DNA of 64,000 nt from Rhodanobacter sp. C06 (lineage in GTDB: Bacteria > Pseudomonadota > Gammaproteobacteria > Xanthomonadales > Rhodanobacteraceae). The stretch is from NCBI RefSeq assembly GCF_002001105.1, contig NZ_MUNP01000036.1, positions 1 to 64,000 of the forward strand, given 5' to 3'. The notes beneath the pieces are model-generated. The model was not told the origin of the DNA, ran no database searches, and saw only the letters and a program-made list of their open reading frames with translations. Shown here piece after piece: positions 47,810 to 57,082 of the stretch. A program made the translations under genes and the position numbers. Each line of letters starts with the position of its first letter. The first letter of the stretch is position 1.

Positions 47810-48631
47810 TCATCCCTTCACGCTCCCCATCAACAACCCATCCAGGTAATGCCGCTGCATGGAAAGAAACAGCACCAGCACCGGCAGCACGGTGAGCACC
47901 GAGCCGGCCATCATCTGCTCGGTGCCTTCCGTGTGCTCGCGCGCCAGCGAAGCCAGCCCCAGCGGCAACGTGTAGTGGCCTTGCCCGGTGAGCTCGATCA
48001 GCGGCCACATGAAGTCGTTCCACGCGGTGAGGAAGGTGAGGATCGCCAGCGTCGCCACCACCGGCCGCAGCAGCGGCAACACGACGCAGACGAAGATGCG
48101 CAGCTCGCTCGCGCCGTCGATGCGCGCCGCCTCCAGCAGTTCGTCGGGCAAGCCGCGTGCGTACTGGCGCACCAGGAAGATGCCGAGCACCGTCGCCATG
48201 CCGGGCAGCACCACGCCGGCGTAGCTGTCCACCAGGCCCGTGTACTTGAACATCAGGAACAGCGGCAGCATCGCTACCTGCGCCGGTATCACCAGCAGGC
48301 CGAGCAGCATTCGGAACAGCCGCTCGCGGCCCGCGAAACGCAGCTTGGCGAAGGCGTAACCCGCCAGCAGGTTGCAGGCCAGCGACAGCAGCGTGATCGC
48401 ACCGGAAATGAGCAGGCTGTTGAGCAGGTAGCGCCACATGCCGGCATGCCCGAACAGCTGCCGGTAGTTGTCCAGCGTAGGGTTCGCCGGCCACAGCGGT
48501 GGCGGCAGCGCATTGGACGTGCCGGGCGGCATGAACGATACGGCGAGCATCCACGCCAGCGGAAACAGCGCCACCAGCGCGCCGCCCAGCAGCAGGCCAT
48601 TGACGAGCGCCTTCGCCAGCCGCGGGTTCAC
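47810..48631 (-). CDS. Sugar ABC transporter permease, MalG type
   Basis: A 273-residue inner-membrane protein with six hydrophobic segments. The EAA loop DELLEAARIDGASELRIF is the contact site for the MalK-type ATPase, and LFPLAWMLAVSF and the ending YLDGLLMGSVKG are typical of CUT1 second permeases. It forms the importer with the adjacent MalF-type protein, the binding lipoprotein and the ATPase at 45924. The GTG start has AGGAGAGG upstream and overlaps the previous stop (GTGA). Confidence 0.9.
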   Translation of the reverse strand: MNPRLAKALVNGLLLGGALVALFPLAWMLAVSFMPPGTSNALPPPLWPANPTLDNYRQLFGHAGMWRYLLNSLLISGAITLLSLACNLLAGYAFAKLRFAGRERLFRMLLGLLVIPAQVAMLPLFLMFKYTGLVDSYAGVVLPGMATVLGIFLVRQYARGLPDELLEAARIDGASELRIFVCVVLPLLRPVVATLAILTFLTAWNDFMWPLIELTGQGHYTLPLGLASLAREHTEGTEQMMAGSVLTVLPVLVLFLSMQRHYLDGLLMGSVKG

Positions 48632-49515
48632 GCCGCCTCTCCTGCCTGCTCCCTGGACGACAACCGCAGCATCGCCGCGGTCACCGCGAACATCACCAGG
48701 AACAGCACGAAGGCCTCCGCCGAGGCGACGCCGAGGTTCCACCACTGGAAGCCGTCCTCGTACATCAGGTACAGCACGCTGGTGGTGCTTTCCAGCGGGC
48801 CGCCCTCGGTCATCACGTAGGGCTCGGCGAACAGCTGGAAATAACCCGACACGGTGAGGATGGCCACCATCAGCAGGGTCGGCCCCAGCAGCGGCAGGCT
48901 GACGTGGCGGAACTGCCGCCACGCCGAGGCGCCGTCGATGCGCGCCGCCTCGTACAGCTCGACGGGGATCGCCTGCAGCCCGGCGAGCAGGATGATCATG
49001 TTGTAGCCGAAGTTCTTCCACACCGCGAACAGGATGATCGTGGGCATCGCCCAGTGCGGATCACCCAGCCAGTCCACCGGGTGGATGCCGAGCATGCCGA
49101 GCAGATGGTTGGCCCAGCCGTACCTGGTGTTGAACAGGTAGCGCCACACCACCGCCATCGCCACCGCGGTGGTCACCACCGGCGCGAACAGCGCGGTGCG
49201 GAAGAACGCCTTGCAGCGCGCCAGCCGCGAATGCAGCAGCAATGCCGCGCCCAGCGAGGCGGCCAGCGACAGCGGCACGCCCACCGCCACGAAATAGAAC
49301 GTGTGCCCCAGCGCCGCCCAGAACGCCGGCCGGTGCAGCAGCGCCCAGTAGTTGCCCAGCGCCACGAAGCGCAGGTTGTGCAGGTCGGCCAGCGCGTAGA
49401 GGTCGTAGTCGGTGAAGCTCAGCACGAGTGCGCCGAGCACCGGGATCAGGAAGAACACGCCCAGCACCAGCAACGCGGGGGCGAGGAACAGCCAGGCGGC
49501 GCGGCGCGCGCTCAT
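48628..49515 (-). CDS. Sugar ABC transporter permease, MalF type
   Basis: A 295-residue protein with six hydrophobic segments. The first begins LFLAPALLVLGVFFLIP, the standard CUT1 opening; the EAA loop is VELYEAARIDGASAWRQF. It lacks the long periplasmic loop of E. coli MalF, as usual for oligosaccharide importers outside enterics. ATG 49515 was chosen because the first membrane segment then starts about 8 residues in; an upstream ATG at 49569 would lie in repeat DNA. Coupled to the MalG-type gene. Confidence 0.9.
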   Translation of the reverse strand: MSARRAAWLFLAPALLVLGVFFLIPVLGALVLSFTDYDLYALADLHNLRFVALGNYWALLHRPAFWAALGHTFYFVAVGVPLSLAASLGAALLLHSRLARCKAFFRTALFAPVVTTAVAMAVVWRYLFNTRYGWANHLLGMLGIHPVDWLGDPHWAMPTIILFAVWKNFGYNMIILLAGLQAIPVELYEAARIDGASAWRQFRHVSLPLLGPTLLMVAILTVSGYFQLFAEPYVMTEGGPLESTTSVLYLMYEDGFQWWNLGVASAEAFVLFLVMFAVTAAMLRLSSREQAGEAA

Positions 49516-49575
49516 GCACGTCGCTCCGTGCCGAAACCGATGCCGCAGTCGCATGGAGAGCAACCCCATCCCGAC

Positions 49576-49596
49576 CCTCCCTTGCGCGCAGGGGAG
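49576..49596. repeat. Partial CCCTCTCCCC-type hairpin repeat
   Basis: In the 115-bp gap between the binding protein and permease genes, an imperfect CTCCC...GGGGAG stem with a GC-rich loop resembles a decayed copy of the hairpin repeat seen at 47711 and 62895. Confidence 0.35.
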
Positions 49597-49630
49597 AGAG
49601 AAAGAGCGGGCGCGGGCTTCATCGGCAAGT

Positions 49631-50914
49631 TCATCGCTTCGCCTCCGCGCGGTCGAGCAGCCAGCGCCGCTTGGCCAGGATGCGGTCGGCCTGGCGATCC
49701 ATCTCGGCCGCGGCCTGGTCCACCGTCAGCTCGCCGGCCACGGCGCGCGCGGCAACCTGCTGCATCATCACAGCAATGCGTTCCCACTCGGGCACGGCCG
49801 GCGTGGGCTTCACGCGTTCGAGCTGGTCGCGGAAGGCTCGCGCCTGCACATCGTCGCGCAGCAGCGGGCTGTCCCAGCTGCTGCGCCGGGGCGGCATGTC
49901 GCCAGTGAGCCGGTAGAAGCGCTGCTGCACCTCGGGCTGCGACAGGTATTCGATCAGCGCCCACGCCGCGCGCCGCCGCTTCGACGCGCGGAACACCACC
50001 AGGCTGGCCCCGCCCGCGAGCCCGGCGCCGGGACCGTCCGGCCCTGGCAGCGGCGCGGTGGACCAGTCGGCCTGCTCGGCTGCCGGCAGGCGCTTGCGGA
50101 ACTCGCCGATGTTCCACGGCCCCGACAGGTAGAACGCGTAGGTCCCGCGGCCGAATTCCTCCCACGGATTGCTCACCTCCACATTGGTGACCACCGGCGC
50201 CTGCCGCAGGCGGAACGTATCCACGTAGAACGTCAGGGCGCGCTCGAAACCGGCGCTTTCGAAGTTGCCGTAGCGGTCGCCGTCGCGCAGCAGCGGATCG
50301 GGCTGCTGCAACGCCAGCGACAGCAGCTGCTCGTACTCGTTGGTCGGCAGAAGGATGCCGTAGACCTTGCGTTCGGGATGGCTGAGCGCGGCCAGCATGC
50401 GCCGCCACCCGGCCCAGTCGCGCGGCGGCGCGTCGAAGCCGGCCTGTTTCAGCAGGTCGCTGCGGTAGAACAGCAAGCGCGTGTCCACGTACCACGGGAT
50501 GCCGTACAACTGGCCGTCGCTGACATTGGTCGCCCAGATGCTGGCGAAGTAGTCCGACGACGTGACATTCGCCGAGTCAGCTACGTGCCGCTGCAGCGGC
50601 GCCAGCGCGTGCAGCGCCACCAGTTCCGGCAGCCAGGTGTTGCCGAGTTGCGCCATGTCCGGCGTGGTGCCGCCTGCGATCGCGGTAAGCAGCTTCTGGT
50701 GCGCCGCGCTCAGCGGCAGCTGCTGCACTTCGACCTGGATGTCCGGATGCGTGCGCTCGAAGTCCGGCAGCAGCTGGGCGACAGCCTCCCCCTCCGGCCC
50801 GAAGGTCCAGAACACCAGGGCGTCGGTGCGCTTGCCCGCGCAACCCGCAAGGCACAGCACCGCCACGATGACCACCCATCGCAACCACGCACCGCGCCTT
50901 GCACCCATGCCCAT
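49631..50914 (-). CDS. Sugar-binding lipoprotein of an ABC importer (family 1 SBP)
   Basis: A 427-residue lipoprotein. Signal peptide with lipobox VLCLAGC (Cys near 25); the mature protein begins with LVFWTFGPEGEAVAQLLPDFE and has AIAGGTTPDMAQLGNTWLPEL, LYGIPWYVDTRLLFYRSDLL and GGASLVVFRASK, standard blocks of SBP_bac_1 proteins. It captures the oligosaccharide in the periplasm for the two permeases that follow. ATG 50914 has GAGG 8 bases upstream. It begins 10 bp after the glucanase-like gene, so the uptake and degradation genes are one unit. Confidence 0.9.
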   Translation of the reverse strand: MGMGARRGAWLRWVVIVAVLCLAGCAGKRTDALVFWTFGPEGEAVAQLLPDFERTHPDIQVEVQQLPLSAAHQKLLTAIAGGTTPDMAQLGNTWLPELVALHALAPLQRHVADSANVTSSDYFASIWATNVSDGQLYGIPWYVDTRLLFYRSDLLKQAGFDAPPRDWAGWRRMLAALSHPERKVYGILLPTNEYEQLLSLALQQPDPLLRDGDRYGNFESAGFERALTFYVDTFRLRQAPVVTNVEVSNPWEEFGRGTYAFYLSGPWNIGEFRKRLPAAEQADWSTAPLPGPDGPGAGLAGGASLVVFRASKRRRAAWALIEYLSQPEVQQRFYRLTGDMPPRRSSWDSPLLRDDVQARAFRDQLERVKPTPAVPEWERIAVMMQQVAARAVAGELTVDQAAAEMDRQADRILAKRRWLLDRAEAKR

Positions 50915-50924
50915 GCGCGTCGCC

Positions 50925-52388
50925 TCAGTTCCGCTCCAGCCAACCACCGGTGAAGCCGGCGCGCTGCAGGCCGCGGCGGATGTAGGGGTTCTTCTTCATG
51001 ACCTTCCACACCAGTCCGCTGCGCCAGTTCTCGATCATCAGCAGGATCGGCCCCTGGTCGATGCCCAGCTGCTGGTTGTCGGCCCAGCCGAAACCGGGAT
51101 AGGTGTTGCCGGCCGTCGGCGTGCCGTGGAAGCTGAGGTTGAAGGCATCGACGAAACCGTAGCGGTCGTAGATGTACTTGCCGTAGCGCTGCTTCATCGC
51201 CATCAGCGCGGGCAGCACGACGGACGGCGCGAACGCGATCGAGCCGCCGGCCGCGGTGGGCGCGATGGTGCCGTCGTCGTTGATCTCGTCCAGCCCGGCG
51301 CCGCGCGCCATGTAGGCGCTGAAGCGGCGCACGCCCTGCGGCGAACTCACGGTCACGTCGCCCGGGCCATCGCTGGCAGTCAATCCCCACACCTCGGCGC
51401 CGTAACCCGTCCAGTGGCCGGGATTGGCGATCGCATACGCGCGCTGCGCCAGGGTCGCCAGCCGGCCGTTCTGTGCGTAATCCAAGTCGTGCGCGCGGCC
51501 CCAGGCGTCGCGGATGCCACGGAAATCCACCCAGGCCTCGGTGTACTGGTGGCCGAACAGCGGCGCGAAGTTGAGGAAGCTGTAGCCCTGGAACGTGCCC
51601 CAGTCGCGCGGATAGGTCGCGCACCAGGCCGCCCAGGCGTCGGCGGCCACCGGATGCGTGGGCGAACCCAGCGCGAGCAGGTAGACCAGCTTGCCTTCGT
51701 CGTAGCCCTGCCAGTCGGCATCGATGAACTTGCCGCCCGGCGTCCAGCCCATGCTGATCAGCGGCTTGCGCACCTGCATCCACGGCCAGTCGACGGCGCG
51801 GTAGAGTTGGTCGGCGAGCCGGCGGATCTCTTTCTCCGGCGGCGTGTCGCGGTCGTAATAACTCTGCGCGAACAGCACGCCGCCCATCAGCAAGGTGGTG
51901 TCCACGCTGGACAGTTCCACCGACCGCTCGTAACGCAGCCCGGTGCGCATGTCGAGGAAGTGGTAGAAGAAGCCGTGGTAGCCCGAGGTGTCGTCCTCGC
52001 CGCCGTTCTGCGGCGCGGCGGCGAGGTAGCGCAGTGTGGTCAGCGTGCGCTCCACCGCCTGCGCGCGGCTGATGTAGCCGCGCTCCACGCCGACGCCATA
52101 GGCGGTCAGGCCGAAGCCGATCGCGGCGATCGAGGAGAAGGTGTGGTTCGGCCACGAATCCGGCACCAGGCCGGTGTACGGGTCCGCACTTTGCCAGAAC
52201 CAGTCGAAGGTGCGGTGTTCGAGATCATCGACGAAGGCCTGCTGGTCGGGCGCCAGCTTCTGGTAGGTCAGGGTGTCGGGTTGCGATGGCGCGATGGTCT
52301 GGTCTGCGCGCAGCGGCGTTCCGGCAACCAGCACCGCAAGGGCGACGGCGGCAAGGACGTGCAGGCGGCGCCATTTGAATGGGGACAT
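50925..52388 (-). CDS. Secreted GH144-like beta-1,2-glucanase (glycoamylase-domain protein)
   Basis: A 487-residue protein with a signal peptide (hydrophobic 11-24, cleavage after LRA). The rest is an (alpha/alpha)6-barrel domain of the PF10091 'glycoamylase' type: DDLEHRTFDWFWQSADPYTGL, SSIAAIGFGLTAYGVGVERGYI, GYHGFFYHFLDM, LSSVDTTLLMGGVL, GWTPGGKFIDADWQGYDEGKLVYLLALGSPTHPV. Characterised members are GH144 endo-beta-1,2-glucanases or sophorohydrolases. It would cut an incoming glucan in the periplasm into oligosaccharides for the binding protein next door, with GH1 finishing the work inside. Beta-1,2 specificity is inferred from family. Confidence 0.8.
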   Translation of the reverse strand: MSPFKWRRLHVLAAVALAVLVAGTPLRADQTIAPSQPDTLTYQKLAPDQQAFVDDLEHRTFDWFWQSADPYTGLVPDSWPNHTFSSIAAIGFGLTAYGVGVERGYISRAQAVERTLTTLRYLAAAPQNGGEDDTSGYHGFFYHFLDMRTGLRYERSVELSSVDTTLLMGGVLFAQSYYDRDTPPEKEIRRLADQLYRAVDWPWMQVRKPLISMGWTPGGKFIDADWQGYDEGKLVYLLALGSPTHPVAADAWAAWCATYPRDWGTFQGYSFLNFAPLFGHQYTEAWVDFRGIRDAWGRAHDLDYAQNGRLATLAQRAYAIANPGHWTGYGAEVWGLTASDGPGDVTVSSPQGVRRFSAYMARGAGLDEINDDGTIAPTAAGGSIAFAPSVVLPALMAMKQRYGKYIYDRYGFVDAFNLSFHGTPTAGNTYPGFGWADNQQLGIDQGPILLMIENWRSGLVWKVMKKNPYIRRGLQRAGFTGGWLERN

Positions 52389-52451
52389 CGGAACCTCGTG
52401 TCGATCGGGGAGCGTGGAGCGCGCGGCGCCACGCCGGCACCACGGTTTCGC

Positions 52452-53975
52452 TCAGGCCATTTCCTTCGCCGGCGCCGGGCAGACCCGGTCGATGAAGGCC
52501 TGGTGCATGGGCATCGCTTCGACGCAGGTGTTCACCACCTGGCCCACGCTGGCCATGAAGCCGGCGAGGTCGCGCTCCGGCATCTGGTCCACCAGCGGGT
52601 GGTAGCCACGCGGCATGATGCGCTGGCCCAGCATCACCTGCACCCAGCTCGGCGTGGAGAACATCTCCTCGCCGTCGCGGTAGAAACGCCCGCTGTCGCG
52701 GAACAGGCGGATGTACTCGTCGAGCTGCACCGGAATCGACATGGTGCGGCAATAGTTCCAGAACGGCGTGTCATCGCGTTCGGTGGCGTGGTAATGCAGG
52801 ATCAGGAAGTCGCGGATGCGCTCGTATTCGAAGCGCGAACGCGCGTTGTAGCGGTCGACCAGCACCGGGCTGAAGTCGCGCTGCGGAAACATCTCCAGCA
52901 GGCGCGCGATGCCGGACTGGATCATGTAGATGCTGGTGGACTCCAGCGGCTCCAGGAAGCCGGCGGCCAGGCCCAGCGCGACCACGTTGCGGTTCCACGC
53001 CTGCTTGCGCATGCCGGTGGTGAAGCGCAGCCGGTGCGGTTCGCCCAGCGGGGCGCCGTCCAGGTTCGCCAGCAGCAAGGCGGTGGCCTCGTCGTCGCTC
53101 ATGTGCGTGCTGCAGTACACGTGGCCGTTGCCGGTGCGATGCTGCAGCGGGATGCGCCACTGCCAGCCGGCCGGCCGCGCGGTGGCGCGCGTGTACGGCG
53201 TGGGCGGACTCGTCCGCTCGCAGCCCACCGCGATCGCGCGGTCGCAGGGCAGCCAGTGCGAGCAGTCGTCGAAGCCGGTGTGCAGCGCCTGTTCGATCAG
53301 CAGGCCGCGGAAGCCGGAGCAGTCGATGAACAGGTCGCCCTCGATGCGCTCGCCGCTCTCGAGATGCAGCGCCGCCACGAAGCCGTCGTCCGGCCGCAGC
53401 TCGACGCGGGCGATCTTTCCCTCGCTGCGCCGCACGCCGCGCTGTTCGGCATAGCGGCGCAGGAAGCGCGCGTACAGGCCCGCGTCGAAATGGTAGGCAT
53501 AGGCGATGTTCGCCAGCGGCGAGTCCTTCGGCACGTCGGTGGCGGATGGCATGAACTTGCCGCGCGGCGCCGCCACGGTATTGATCGAGTAGGCGCCGAT
53601 GTCCTCGGCCACGCCGCGCTGCCGGGCCTTGATCCAGAACTGGTGGAACGGCAGCAGGCTGATGTCGTGGCCGATGCTGCCGAAGCCGTGGATGTAGCTG
53701 TCGCCCAGCCGCGCCCAGTCGTTGAACTGCACGCCGAGCTTGAACGTGCCGCTGGTGTTGCGGATGAACTCGACGTCGTCGATGCCGAGCAGGTCGTTGA
53801 ACAGCTTGAGGTGCGGCACGGTGCCTTCGCCCACGCGCACCGTGCCGATCTCTTCCGACTCCACCAGCCGGATCGAGCAATCGCCGCCCAGCACCTTGGC
53901 GAACGCCGCGGCGGCCATCCAGCCGGCGGTACCGCCGCCGGCGATGACGATGTGCTTGATGCGCAGGTCGGTCAT
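52452..53975 (-). CDS. Flavin-dependent 'tryptophan halogenase' family protein
   Basis: A 507-residue FAD-binding protein. GGGTAGWMAA (residues 13-22) is the dinucleotide fold; GWxWxIP-type wording appears as GWQWRIPLQ; GLAAGFLEPLESTSIY contains the conserved Glu of the active site. A Lys is present near residue 57 (PHLKLFND), where PrnA has its catalytic Lys, but alignment there is one residue short and uncertain. Proteins of this family next to TonB receptors and LacI regulators are common in Xanthomonadales and Caulobacterales; the studied ones halogenate indole-like aromatics, not sugars. Its role in a sugar locus is unclear. It lies between the receptor and the glucanase gene. Confidence 0.8.
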   Translation of the reverse strand: MTDLRIKHIVIAGGGTAGWMAAAAFAKVLGGDCSIRLVESEEIGTVRVGEGTVPHLKLFNDLLGIDDVEFIRNTSGTFKLGVQFNDWARLGDSYIHGFGSIGHDISLLPFHQFWIKARQRGVAEDIGAYSINTVAAPRGKFMPSATDVPKDSPLANIAYAYHFDAGLYARFLRRYAEQRGVRRSEGKIARVELRPDDGFVAALHLESGERIEGDLFIDCSGFRGLLIEQALHTGFDDCSHWLPCDRAIAVGCERTSPPTPYTRATARPAGWQWRIPLQHRTGNGHVYCSTHMSDDEATALLLANLDGAPLGEPHRLRFTTGMRKQAWNRNVVALGLAAGFLEPLESTSIYMIQSGIARLLEMFPQRDFSPVLVDRYNARSRFEYERIRDFLILHYHATERDDTPFWNYCRTMSIPVQLDEYIRLFRDSGRFYRDGEEMFSTPSWVQVMLGQRIMPRGYHPLVDQMPERDLAGFMASVGQVVNTCVEAMPMHQAFIDRVCPAPAKEMA

Positions 53976-54012
53976 GGGCGTCTCGACGACAGGGAATGAG
54001 CCAACGGGGCAG

Positions 54013-54035
54013 CCGGGGCGCGCGAGGCGCCCCGG
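54013..54035. terminator. Hairpin between receptor and halogenase genes
   Basis: A perfect 9-bp GC stem (CCGGGGCGC / GCGCCCCGG) with a 5-base loop sits 8 bp past the receptor stop. No T-run, so it may lower downstream expression or protect the receptor mRNA end rather than stop transcription fully. Confidence 0.4.
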
Positions 54036-54042
54036 CCGGCCG

Positions 54043-57000
54043 TCAGAAGCTTATGCCCATCGAGAGCTTGACCGTGCGTGGATACCCCGTGATGTCGCCG
54101 GTGGGGTTGTAGGTCACGACAGGGTTGTAGCTGCCGTTCGATCCCCAGTTCTCCAGGTAGCCGACGTAGTTGTTCCAGTTGAACGCGTTGATCAAGTCGA
54201 AGCGCACGTAGGCGTTGAGGTTGCCGTAGATCTTGAAGTTCTTCGTGGCCTGGAAGTCCAGGTCGCGGTAGCCGAAGATCTTGCCGCCGATCAGGAAGCG
54301 CCCGTTGCCCGGCGGTGCGACCGCCGCCGAACGGCAGCCGCTGCCGGCCACGCCGCCGCTGTCCACGTTGGAGGCCGGCGCCCCGAAGCAGGCGAGGTTG
54401 AGGTCGGGGATCGGCGTGGCCAAGGTCAGCTTGGCGCCCAGCGTGAAGCCCCACGGGCCATCCAGCGTGCCGGTCATCACCAAGCGGTGCTTGGACACGC
54501 CGGACGAGGTGAACGGATAATTGCCGATCCATTCGTAGTCGAACGCGTACTGGTCGGTGGGATCGGCGTTGTCGTTGTTCTGTTCCGTGTCCGAGTAGGT
54601 GTAGGCGATCGTCGCGCCCCAGTGCGATTCCTTGGTGTATGGCTTCTCGGCCGACAGCAGCAGCTGTTTGGTGCGCGTCTCCAGCCCGTTGTTGCCAATG
54701 ATCAGGCTGCCGAAACCGGGAATGCCGTTGCCCCAGGGCTGGCTGCCACCCTGCCAGAAGCTGCCATCCGGATAACGGTTGCCCAGCGTGTACACCAGGC
54801 CGTTGTGGCTGGCGATGTAGGCCAGCGTCGCGCTGGTGTTCCAGTCGCCTATCTGGTTTCGCATGCCGATGCTGAACTGGTCGGAATACGGCGCCTTGAG
54901 GTTGTTGGTAACCAGGTCGACTTCTTTGCCAGTGTTGCTGCCGGCCACCAAGCCCTGCAGGGTCGGGATGCTGAGGTAGGCCGGGTTCCACGCGTAGCAG
55001 CTGTTCACACCGACCGTGCACGGCACGTCGGGCGTGTTGAACATGATCGTGGGTTGCGACAGCGACTGCTTGGTCTGCTCCACCTGCAGCGACTCGTACA
55101 GGTCGCGGTCGAAGGAGCGGCCAACGCCGCCGAAGACCACGTGCCGCTGGTCGCCGTTGATGTCGTAGGAGAAGCCGAAGCGCGGCTGCCACTCGCCCGT
55201 CTTCGCGTGGCGGTTGTGGCCGGTACTGATGTAGTCGTTGATGTTCACCCCGCCCAGCGCCAGCGTCTGCGCGTAGGTCTGGCCGGCCGGCGCGTTCGGG
55301 TCCTGCATGCCGAAGGCCGCCACCACGTTCGCGGGGGTCACGTAGTCGAGATAGGAGGGCGTCTTCTCGTAGTCCCAGCGCACGCCGAGGTTCAAGGTCA
55401 GGTGGTCGTCCACCGCCCAGTCGTCCTGGATGTAGAGGCCGAGCTGCTTGTCCGAGCTGTTGGCCACCGGGCTGATGCCGGGCGTGGGCGCGCCGAACTG
55501 CACCTGGTACGGGATCGCCTCCGTGCCGGCGGGCGTCACCGCGTAGTTGAACAGCGCGTTGGAATCGCCCGCATCCTGCGCGGTGAGCTTCACGGCCTTG
55601 TACTTGAAGCCCATCTTGATGACGTGGTCGCCGTTCCACTGCAGGTCGTTGAAGGTGAGGTCGTCCTGGATCGCCGGGCCTTTCTGGCCCTTGTTCTGCT
55701 GGGCCAGCGGCGAGTTGCCGGTCTGCAGGATGGTGGTGTTCAGCTGCGCTCCGGTGAGCGTATAGCTGCTGCCCGCGCCGCGGACGATCGGCGTGGGCGT
55801 GAAGAACGCATCCTCGTAGGTCACCTGCAACCGGTTGAACCAGCTGTAGGCGCTGTGATCCCAGCGGAGGTCGAAGCGCTTGTCGGTGTTGATCGTGTTG
55901 AGCCCCGCCGTGGCGGTAGTCACGCCGCCGAGGCCGCTGATGGAGGTCTCGTGGCGATACTTGCCGCTCAGCTCGAAGCGGTCGTGCTCGGTGGGCTCGA
56001 AGTCGATCTTGCCGAACCAGTCGTTTTCCTTGAACGGCAGGCTCGCCGGTCCGATCTGCGACTGCACGTCGGCTGGCAGGAAGGCGGTGACGCCGGTGAC
56101 GCCGGGCACCACGGTGGTGGGGCTGTCGAATTCCTTGCCCTCGTAGGTGATGAAGAAGTGCGCCATGTCCTTCACGATCGGGCCGCCCACATCGAAGCCG
56201 TAGTCCTTCTCGTGTGACTGCGTCTTGTCGTGGGCAGCCTGCTCCGAAGGCGTCATCGCGCGCAGGCGGGTGTTGGTGAAGTTGCCGAACACGTCGCCGT
56301 GGAACTCGTTGGTGCCGGACTTGGTCTCGGCGGTCACCGCGGCACTGGAGATCTGGTCGTACTCCGCCTTGTAGTTGGAGGTGATGACCTTGTACGAACC
56401 GATCGCCAGCTGCGGGAACGGGTTGCCCTGGCTGGCGTTCTGGCCGGTGAGGCCGCCCGGCAGCACGTAGTTCTTCTGGCCGACGCCGTCGATGTAGACG
56501 TTGATGTTGCTGCTGGCCTGGGCGCCGGAACGCAGGCTGGTGTTGCCGTTGGCGTCGCGCGTGAAGACCATGCCGGGCACGATGTCCGCGAACTCCAGGA
56601 AGTTGCGCGAGGCCGCCGGCAGCGCCTGGATGTCGCGCAGCGAGACGATGTTGCCAACCTCCGAGGTGGTCACGTCCGGCAGGGTCGACGCGGATACCGT
56701 CACGCCGCCCAGCGTCTTGGTGCCGGCCGGCGCCGCCGCCACCGGTGCGGCGGCACCCAGGTCGATCGTGCCGGTCGAGGCCACCGACAGCGTGACGGTC
56801 TTCTGGGTGCCCGCGCCCGCATCCACCTGGTAGGTGCCCGGCCGCAGGCCGACCAGCGCGAAGCTGCCGTCCTTGCTCGAACGGGTGACGCGCACCGCGC
56901 CGGTGTCCACGTTCCTGGCGGTGACCGTGGCTTCGGGTGGCGCATGCCCGCGCAAGGTGGAATCCGCCGACTGGGCCAGGACGATGCCCGGCGCCGCGGC

Positions 57001-57063
57001 AACCATCGCCATGGCGACGGCGGCCGGCAGCAACCGCTTCTTGAAAGGCTTCTGACTGCTCAT
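54043..57063 (-). CDS. TonB-dependent receptor, Oar-like, with carboxypeptidase-regulatory N-domain
   Basis: A 1,006-residue outer-membrane receptor. Signal peptide to LAQ near residue 31; a CarboxypepD_reg-like repeat at 35-110 (STLRGHAPPEATVTARN, GLRPGTYQVDAG); plug domain about 120-270 with VYIDGVGQ and TSNYKAEYDQISSAAV; then a 22-strand-type barrel ending in Phe (SMGISF), as required for BAM assembly. YIQDDWAVDDHLTLNLGVRWDYE is a typical late-barrel block. No classical TonB box was picked out by eye. It should import a large or complex glycan across the outer membrane; it follows lacI by 19 bp and heads the uptake and degradation genes. Confidence 0.92.
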   Translation of the reverse strand: MSSQKPFKKRLLPAAVAMAMVAAAPGIVLAQSADSTLRGHAPPEATVTARNVDTGAVRVTRSSKDGSFALVGLRPGTYQVDAGAGTQKTVTLSVASTGTIDLGAAAPVAAAPAGTKTLGGVTVSASTLPDVTTSEVGNIVSLRDIQALPAASRNFLEFADIVPGMVFTRDANGNTSLRSGAQASSNINVYIDGVGQKNYVLPGGLTGQNASQGNPFPQLAIGSYKVITSNYKAEYDQISSAAVTAETKSGTNEFHGDVFGNFTNTRLRAMTPSEQAAHDKTQSHEKDYGFDVGGPIVKDMAHFFITYEGKEFDSPTTVVPGVTGVTAFLPADVQSQIGPASLPFKENDWFGKIDFEPTEHDRFELSGKYRHETSISGLGGVTTATAGLNTINTDKRFDLRWDHSAYSWFNRLQVTYEDAFFTPTPIVRGAGSSYTLTGAQLNTTILQTGNSPLAQQNKGQKGPAIQDDLTFNDLQWNGDHVIKMGFKYKAVKLTAQDAGDSNALFNYAVTPAGTEAIPYQVQFGAPTPGISPVANSSDKQLGLYIQDDWAVDDHLTLNLGVRWDYEKTPSYLDYVTPANVVAAFGMQDPNAPAGQTYAQTLALGGVNINDYISTGHNRHAKTGEWQPRFGFSYDINGDQRHVVFGGVGRSFDRDLYESLQVEQTKQSLSQPTIMFNTPDVPCTVGVNSCYAWNPAYLSIPTLQGLVAGSNTGKEVDLVTNNLKAPYSDQFSIGMRNQIGDWNTSATLAYIASHNGLVYTLGNRYPDGSFWQGGSQPWGNGIPGFGSLIIGNNGLETRTKQLLLSAEKPYTKESHWGATIAYTYSDTEQNNDNADPTDQYAFDYEWIGNYPFTSSGVSKHRLVMTGTLDGPWGFTLGAKLTLATPIPDLNLACFGAPASNVDSGGVAGSGCRSAAVAPPGNGRFLIGGKIFGYRDLDFQATKNFKIYGNLNAYVRFDLINAFNWNNYVGYLENWGSNGSYNPVVTYNPTGDITGYPRTVKLSMGISF

Positions 57064-57082
57064 GGTCTCCCCTCCAATGCCG

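Noticed and set aside
47033-47895. Short plus-strand frames inside the intergenic element
   Set aside because: No ribosome sites or protein-like composition; they cross the palindromes and inverted ends.
45774-48554. 926-codon minus-strand frame covering the intergenic element and the ATPase gene
   Set aside because: It runs through the inverted repeats and opposite a clear MalK-type ATPase, and has no motifs of its own.
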